NCBI GenBank assembly: GCA_016926925.1
Contig: JAFGNQ010000016.1
Location: forward strand, 1 to 10,130
DNA from: Candidatus Aminicenantota bacterium
GTDB lineage: Bacteria; Acidobacteriota; Aminicenantia; Aminicenantales; Aminicenantaceae
Length of the DNA: 10,130 nucleotides
Direction of reading: 5' to 3'
Shown here: positions 7,093-10,130 of the stretch, in pieces
How the letters are laid out: each line of letters opens with the position of its first letter
Position numbering within the stretch: the stretch's first letter is position 1
Made by a program: the position numbers and the translations under genes
Notes under the pieces: model-generated
The model's database searches: none
Told to the model about the DNA's origin: nothing
Seen by the model: the letters and a program-made list of their open reading frames with translations, nothing else

Positions 7093-8547
7093 TCATTCTT
7101 TTTCTTTATTGAATTCGCGGATGACTTGATCGGCAAGCTTCAGCCCGTCTTTCTTGGTCTCAAATTCGCTGTCGATCTGCATTTGGTAGAGCCTGTCCAG
7201 AATTCGCCCCATTTCGGGACCGGGAGATATGCCTTTTGCGATCAGATCACGTCCCATGATCAACGGTTTCAGAGTTTCCTTGGTAACATTCAGTTCTACG
7301 AATTTATCGAGAAGCCACCGGCCTTGTTCATCGAGGCCCTGGACTGGGGTTTCGCTCCTCCCCGCCCGATCCGCCACGTCGAGCAAGACGAGCAGCTCTA
7401 TCTCTCCATCCATGTCCGCATTGAGACGGTTAAAGGCCTTCTTCGTTAATACGTCCCGGTTTTGCCAGAGCTCTGAAGCGCGGTGATGGCATTTGACGAG
7501 AGCCAGAACCGTCTGCCTCAGGTCGTATCCCCGCCATGAAAAGATCTTGAATCTATTGAATGTATCTTCTGTAATTTTTTCACCTGTTATGTCGTGACCA
7601 TGAGTGATGATAACCATCCTGCCTTGTTTGAATTCCCACTGCGTCGTGACCACCTTTCCAGCATCATGGTACAGAGCCGCCAGGAGCAGCGCCAGTTTTC
7701 TCGGCTCATCCAGGCCCGCCCCTTCAGCCAGGATTTTCGCCTGATCGACCGAGATCTTGGTGTGCTGCCAGACTGTGTGATGGCCGTAATGGTCTTTTTC
7801 CGGATGGAAAATGGAGTCCTGGATGGTGAGTGTCAGGCGGTAGAGAGGAGGAAAAAGCTGCCGCAGGGTGCCGAGCACAAAGAGCTCTTCAAGCCCCACA
7901 GACGGTGCGGGCGACTCAAGAAGGATCCGGAAAAGCTCTTCGTTGACTCTCTCCACGCTCAAGCCGCTGACATCGATATCCTTGGCGACCTTGTAAATGG
8001 CGGGATCCAAAGAAAAACCGAGGACCGATGCGAAACGGGCGGCCCTGAGAACCCGCAGAGGGTCCTCTGCAAATGTTTCGGGATTCGTCAATCTGAGGGT
8101 TTTGTTACGGATGTCTTCCAGCCCTTGAAGAGGATCTAATATTTTCCCGTCGGCAAGGCGCAGAGCGATGCTGTTGCAGCGGAAGTCACGCCTGTTGAGA
8201 TCATCCTCAAGAGGAAGCTCGGGGTCGGCCGCGATCACGAAATCCTTGTGTCCGCGCGTTTCCGTATCTTTGGGCAGGTCTGTCCGGGGAAGGGCGATGT
8301 CGTAAGTTCTTCCCCCAATCGTGAATTTGATGACGCCGAAACTCTTCCCTACCAGATCCACCTTTCCGAGCGGCGCCAGCATTTTGATGATCGTGTCTAC
8401 AGGATGGTGGGTGATGAGAAGATCGATTCCCTGGTCTTTGGGTTGGCCCAAAAGGCAGTCACGTACGTATCCGCCGACAGCGTAGATATTATCGCCGAAT
8501 AGCCGGATGAAATGTTTTTTCTCGGGAAAGTCGACTTCGGATATCAT
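7093..8547 (-). CDS. cca: CCA-adding enzyme / poly(A) polymerase family protein with HD domain
   Basis: Proteins of this class II nucleotidyltransferase family add or repair the tRNA 3' CCA, or add A tails. Numbered from ATG 8547 (484 aa), the head domain has GGYVRDCLLG at 25-34, GKSFGVIKF at 67-75, YDIALPR at 82-88 and DDLNRRDFRCNSIAL at 115-129. The neck has DPLQGLEDI at 138-146 and EDPLRVLRAARF at 161-172. An HD phosphohydrolase domain follows, with HHTVWQH at 256-262 and HD at 294-295 in ALYHDAGK. The usual DxD metal motif is altered: the sequence reads KDQGID at 37-42. A longer TTG form starts at 8577, but a TATAAT box at 8555-8560 would then lie inside the gene; ATG 8547 is preferred and implies an almost leaderless message. 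No clear terminator follows. Confidence 0.88.
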   Translation of the reverse strand: MISEVDFPEKKHFIRLFGDNIYAVGGYVRDCLLGQPKDQGIDLLITHHPVDTIIKMLAPLGKVDLVGKSFGVIKFTIGGRTYDIALPRTDLPKDTETRGHKDFVIAADPELPLEDDLNRRDFRCNSIALRLADGKILDPLQGLEDIRNKTLRLTNPETFAEDPLRVLRAARFASVLGFSLDPAIYKVAKDIDVSGLSVERVNEELFRILLESPAPSVGLEELFVLGTLRQLFPPLYRLTLTIQDSIFHPEKDHYGHHTVWQHTKISVDQAKILAEGAGLDEPRKLALLLAALYHDAGKVVTTQWEFKQGRMVIITHGHDITGEKITEDTFNRFKIFSWRGYDLRQTVLALVKCHHRASELWQNRDVLTKKAFNRLNADMDGEIELLVLLDVADRAGRSETPVQGLDEQGRWLLDKFVELNVTKETLKPLIMGRDLIAKGISPGPEMGRILDRLYQMQIDSEFETKKDGLKLADQVIREFNKEKE

Positions 8548-8554
8548 CGCTCCT

Positions 8555-8560
8555 ATTATA
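8555..8560 (-). promoter_or_regulatory. Consensus -10 box of the cca-like gene
   Basis: On the minus strand TATAAT ends 7 nt before ATG 8547, placing the expected transcription start within a base or two of the A of the start codon. The -35 region is weak (TGGCAA at 18 bp). GGAG occurs just 2 nt before the ATG, too close for normal Shine-Dalgarno use. Confidence 0.45.
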
Positions 8561-8660
8561 ACGTTTTGCACGGCCAAATTGCCAGAACACTTCAGTCGTT
8601 TCCCGTTTCTTCCTTTGCCATTGAATTTCAGATCATCACAGTAACGGAGATGCTCCCTTT

Positions 8661-8682
8661 TGCAGAGGGGGTGCAGAGGGAG
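8661..8682. repeat. 11-bp tandem repeat upstream of the LEA14-like gene promoter
   Basis: TGCAGAGGG occurs at 8661-8669 and again at 8672-8680, giving two 11-bp units in tandem that end 2 bp before the -35 box. One helical turn of spacing puts both units on the same DNA face, as expected for a protein-binding site. Chance or slippage in a G-rich stretch is also possible. Confidence 0.35.
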
Positions 8683-8684
8683 GC

Positions 8685-8736
8685 TTGTCGTTTATTGAGG
8701 TTTGGTGTATTCTAGATGCTTATACTTTCAGAGAGG
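8685..8736 (+). promoter_or_regulatory. Promoter and ribosome-binding site of the LEA14-like gene
   Basis: TTGTCG (8685-8690) and TATTCT (8708-8713) are 17 bp apart, with transcription expected from about 8720. GAGAGG at 8731-8736 is a Shine-Dalgarno 6 nt before ATG 8743. The ATG at 8716 lies upstream of the predicted transcript start and lacks such a site, so it is not the start. Confidence 0.5.
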
Positions 8737-8742
8737 AATAAT

Positions 8743-9597
8743 ATGCAGCGGTTTCGCATAAGTTGTTTTGTTATGATTCTGATCCTGCCGAGTTTTGCCT
8801 TATCCTTTTCTCCGAAAGATGATCTGACGATAGCGCTGAAAGAGAGGCAGATCCAGGAGTTGAGTGCGGCCGGTCTCAAGCTGGTCTTTTATATCAGCAT
8901 CACCAATTCTTCATCTAAAACGTACTACCTCTCTGCATATTCCTACAACTTTGTCGTCAATCAGAAGGAATATCTGAGACTCGAGACGAACCTCGAACAG
9001 CGGTTCAGAGTAGACAGCGGGGGCGAAACACTGATAGCCCTCCCGGTCAAGATCACTTATGATCTGCTGTTCCAGGCGATCCCCGAAATTCAGGATACCG
9101 ATAAGGCCGCGTGCTATATGATGGGTGAATTGGCGTTTGCCGACGAGCGAAAGGAAAGAGGGCGCCTGCCATTCGGTTTTTCGGGAGAATTTCCCATATT
9201 TCGCGAGCCGGAATTCCAACTCTTATCCTTTGACGTCAGCGCATTGACGATCGGGGGTGCGGACCTGGCATTGCTGGTGAAGATAATAAACAGCAACGGA
9301 TTCGAGCTGTTACCGGACAGCATCCGCTACAACATAGCCATCGGCGGGCATCCTATCGGCGGCGATCACATTCGAGGCGACAAGAGCATCGAAAGCCATG
9401 CAGAGAAATCCTTCTCTCTGCCGCTTTTGCTGAACTTTTTTGAAGTGGGCAAAGACATCTATGCCTTTCTTCAGCAGGATTCTGTTCCGTGTCAGTTTTC
9501 CGGAGAAATCGAGATAAAAACCGTCTGGGGGAGAATAGCCATCGCTTTTGACGAGAGTCACCACATCCCGGTAAAAAAGTCCTCCCCCGGGCTCTGA
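8743..9597 (+). CDS. Secreted protein with two LEA14/WHy-like domains
   Basis: This 284-aa protein has a clear signal peptide (residues 1-20, VMILILPSFALS). Two similar beta-sandwich units follow. The first, at about 28-155, has LKLVFYISITNSSSKTYYL, then a Tyr-rich strand. The second, at about 158-275, has the more typical LEA14 pattern: FDVSALTIGGADLALLVKIINSNGFELLPDSIRYNIAIGG and a final GEIEIKTVWGRIAIAF. LEA_2/WHy domains are known from plant desiccation proteins and many bacterial exported proteins, where the role is usually unknown. There is no lipobox Cys, so a soluble periplasmic location is inferred. It is monocistronic and divergent from the cca-like gene. Start 8743 is chosen for its Shine-Dalgarno and signal peptide. 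The first domain is more divergent, so the tandem call for it is less certain. Confidence 0.78.
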   Translation: MQRFRISCFVMILILPSFALSFSPKDDLTIALKERQIQELSAAGLKLVFYISITNSSSKTYYLSAYSYNFVVNQKEYLRLETNLEQRFRVDSGGETLIALPVKITYDLLFQAIPEIQDTDKAACYMMGELAFADERKERGRLPFGFSGEFPIFREPEFQLLSFDVSALTIGGADLALLVKIINSNGFELLPDSIRYNIAIGGHPIGGDHIRGDKSIESHAEKSFSLPLLLNFFEVGKDIYAFLQQDSVPCQFSGEIEIKTVWGRIAIAFDESHHIPVKKSSPGL

Positions 9598-9629
9598 GGA
9601 ATAGATTCCGTAAGGAAGTTTGTTGGTAC

Positions 9630-9646
9630 CGGCCGAAAGACGGCTG
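9630..9646 (+). terminator. Weak hairpin after the LEA14-like gene
   Basis: CGGCCG and CGGCTG pair around an AAAGA loop, 33 nt beyond the stop codon. There is no T-run after it, so intrinsic termination would be poor. It may be a processing or mRNA-stabilising stem. Confidence 0.25.
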
Positions 9647-9811
9647 CAGCTTGCTATGATCAGTGTCATCATCCACTATTATAAGAAACTATCTCTCAAC
9701 TATTCCTCTTATACTCCTGGTAGTCTATAAAAATCAACTATTTAGATGAAATTGTTTTAACGCTTTTTAGCTTTTCTCAGTTTGTTTACCTCTGTTTAAG
9801 TGACTCTTTTT

Positions 9812-9909
9812 TGTCACAATTTAGACACACTCCCCATAAGGCTTGTGACAGTATTTTATAAGAATTCTCAGAAAATAGATCTATTAGAGTGTGGCACAGT
9901 TTAGGCACA
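9812..9909. repeat. Imperfect 17-bp direct repeats with an internal inverted repeat
   Basis: GTCACAATTTAGACACA at 9813-9829 and GGCACAGTTTAGGCACA at 9893-9909 agree at 14 of 17 positions, 80 bp apart. TGTCACAA at 9812-9819 is also the exact inverse of TTGTGACA at 9843-9850, and GTGAC at 9800-9804 mirrors GTCAC at 9813-9817. Several related short sites near one boundary recall transposase-binding arrays at insertion-sequence ends, or an operator cluster. No transposase gene is visible. Confidence 0.45.
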
Positions 9910-9916
9910 ATGAATT

Positions 9917-10129
9917 TTACATAATCCGAATTATCGTTTTAATGAGGATTACAAAAATATAAGCAAATGCGATGAGCCCAAGAAAGAATATTAAGGCAGA
10001 AAAAGCTCGGATTTTCTTCGAGTATTGTCGAGAAAGCATCATGCTAACAGTCTTAGCTTTCCCTTGGTCTGATTTCGTATATGCGTTAATTTGGGGCCAG
10101 AGAGTAGGAGGGAAGTAGAGATAGTTGAC
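9917..10129 (-). CDS. C-terminus of an unrecognised single-pass membrane protein, cut by the right edge
   Basis: A minus-strand frame runs without a stop from the right edge to TAA at 9917-9919 (70 residues visible). The segment starts VNYLYFPPTLWPQINAY, continues as a polar, basic stretch with KKIR at 38-41, and ends in one strong transmembrane helix (about 43-63, FSALIFFLGLIAFAYIFVILI) followed by KTIIRIM. The charge placement before the helix is what a real membrane protein shows. I do not recognise the family. Alternatively translation starts at the ATGATG at 10037-10042, giving a 41-residue single-helix peptide, although no Shine-Dalgarno is well placed for that. In AT-rich DNA a hydrophobic open frame can also arise by chance. 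Confidence 0.4.
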   Translation of the reverse strand, partial: VNYLYFPPTLWPQINAYTKSDQGKAKTVSMMLSRQYSKKIRAFSALIFFLGLIAFAYIFVILIKTIIRIM

Positions 10130-10130
10130 A

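Larger units (their letters stand above)
9598..9916. other. AT-rich spacer with repeats, no convincing gene
   Basis: Base composition falls sharply from about 9660. Contents: a 6-bp stem with AAAGA loop at 9630-9646 (one G-U pair) directly after the LEA14-like gene; a minus-strand TATAAT at 9678-9683; CAACTATT at 9697-9704 and 9735-9742; and the CACA-type repeats listed separately. No ORF here looks coding except a short antisense frame discussed in the findings. Confidence 0.6.

Noticed and set aside
7594..8139. Plus-strand frame of 181 codons inside the cca-like gene
   Set aside because: It is antisense to conserved motifs of the nucleotidyltransferase and HD domains, with no start signal or recognisable domain.
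9687..10126. 10-bp inverted repeat: AACTATCTCT at 9687-9696 and AGAGATAGTT at 10117-10126, considered as terminal repeats of a small element
   Set aside because: One 10-bp match in about 450 bp of AT-rich sequence is weak. There is no flanking target duplication, and the right copy touches the window edge, so it cannot be extended.
10125..10130. TTGACA at the extreme right end as a plus-strand -35 box
   Set aside because: The matching -10 region would lie beyond the window, so the promoter cannot be judged.

Overview
The window reads as chromosomal DNA from a Gram-negative (diderm) bacterium. It has an LptD-type outer-membrane barrel, three predicted lipoproteins and a membrane-bound murein transglycosylase. 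The combination of Kre9/PEGA surface protein, DUF5683-type protein, small beta-propeller lipoprotein and tandem LEA14/WHy protein is of the kind met in uncultured Acidobacteriota-like lineages such as Candidatus Aminicenantes. That placement is inference from protein style; no marker gene here proves it. Base composition is roughly balanced across most of the window and becomes clearly AT-rich from about 9660 to the right edge.

Layout: (1) 3-1337 (+), the C-terminal part of a secreted multidomain protein (Kre9-like, PEGA and a LamG/DUF1080-like lectin fold), with the frame open to the left edge. (2) 1338-1564, a spacer with a bipartite inverted repeat and a good sigma70-type promoter. (3) 1565-5028 (+), a compact four-gene cluster: DUF5683-like membrane protein, beta-propeller lipoprotein, LptD-like barrel, small lipoprotein. 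The genes overlap or abut (44-nt overlap, 2-nt gap, ATGA overlap), so they are probably one transcript. (4) 5025-6857 (-), an MltD-type lytic transglycosylase with three LysM repeats, converging on the cluster so that the two stop codons share CTAG. (5) 6858-7092, its promoter plus a set of ATGTCG-core inverted repeats. (6) 7093-8547 (-), a CCA-adding enzyme / poly(A) polymerase family protein with an HD domain. (7) A divergent promoter region. (8) 8743-9597 (+), a secreted protein with two LEA14/WHy-like domains. (9) An AT-rich tail with CACA-type repeats and the C-terminus of an unrecognised minus-strand membrane protein.

Most genes concern the cell envelope. The central cluster plausibly places an LPS-translocon barrel and its helper lipoproteins in the outer membrane, while the transglycosylase remodels the wall beneath. 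The small lipoprotein translationally coupled to the LptD-like gene is a candidate for an LptE-like partner. The CCA enzyme is housekeeping. Several promoters lie so close to the start codons that short-leader or leaderless mRNAs are suggested (1565 and 8547), and one promoter overlaps the longest-ORF start of the transglycosylase (6857). I see no CRISPR array, tRNA, rRNA or intact mobile element.
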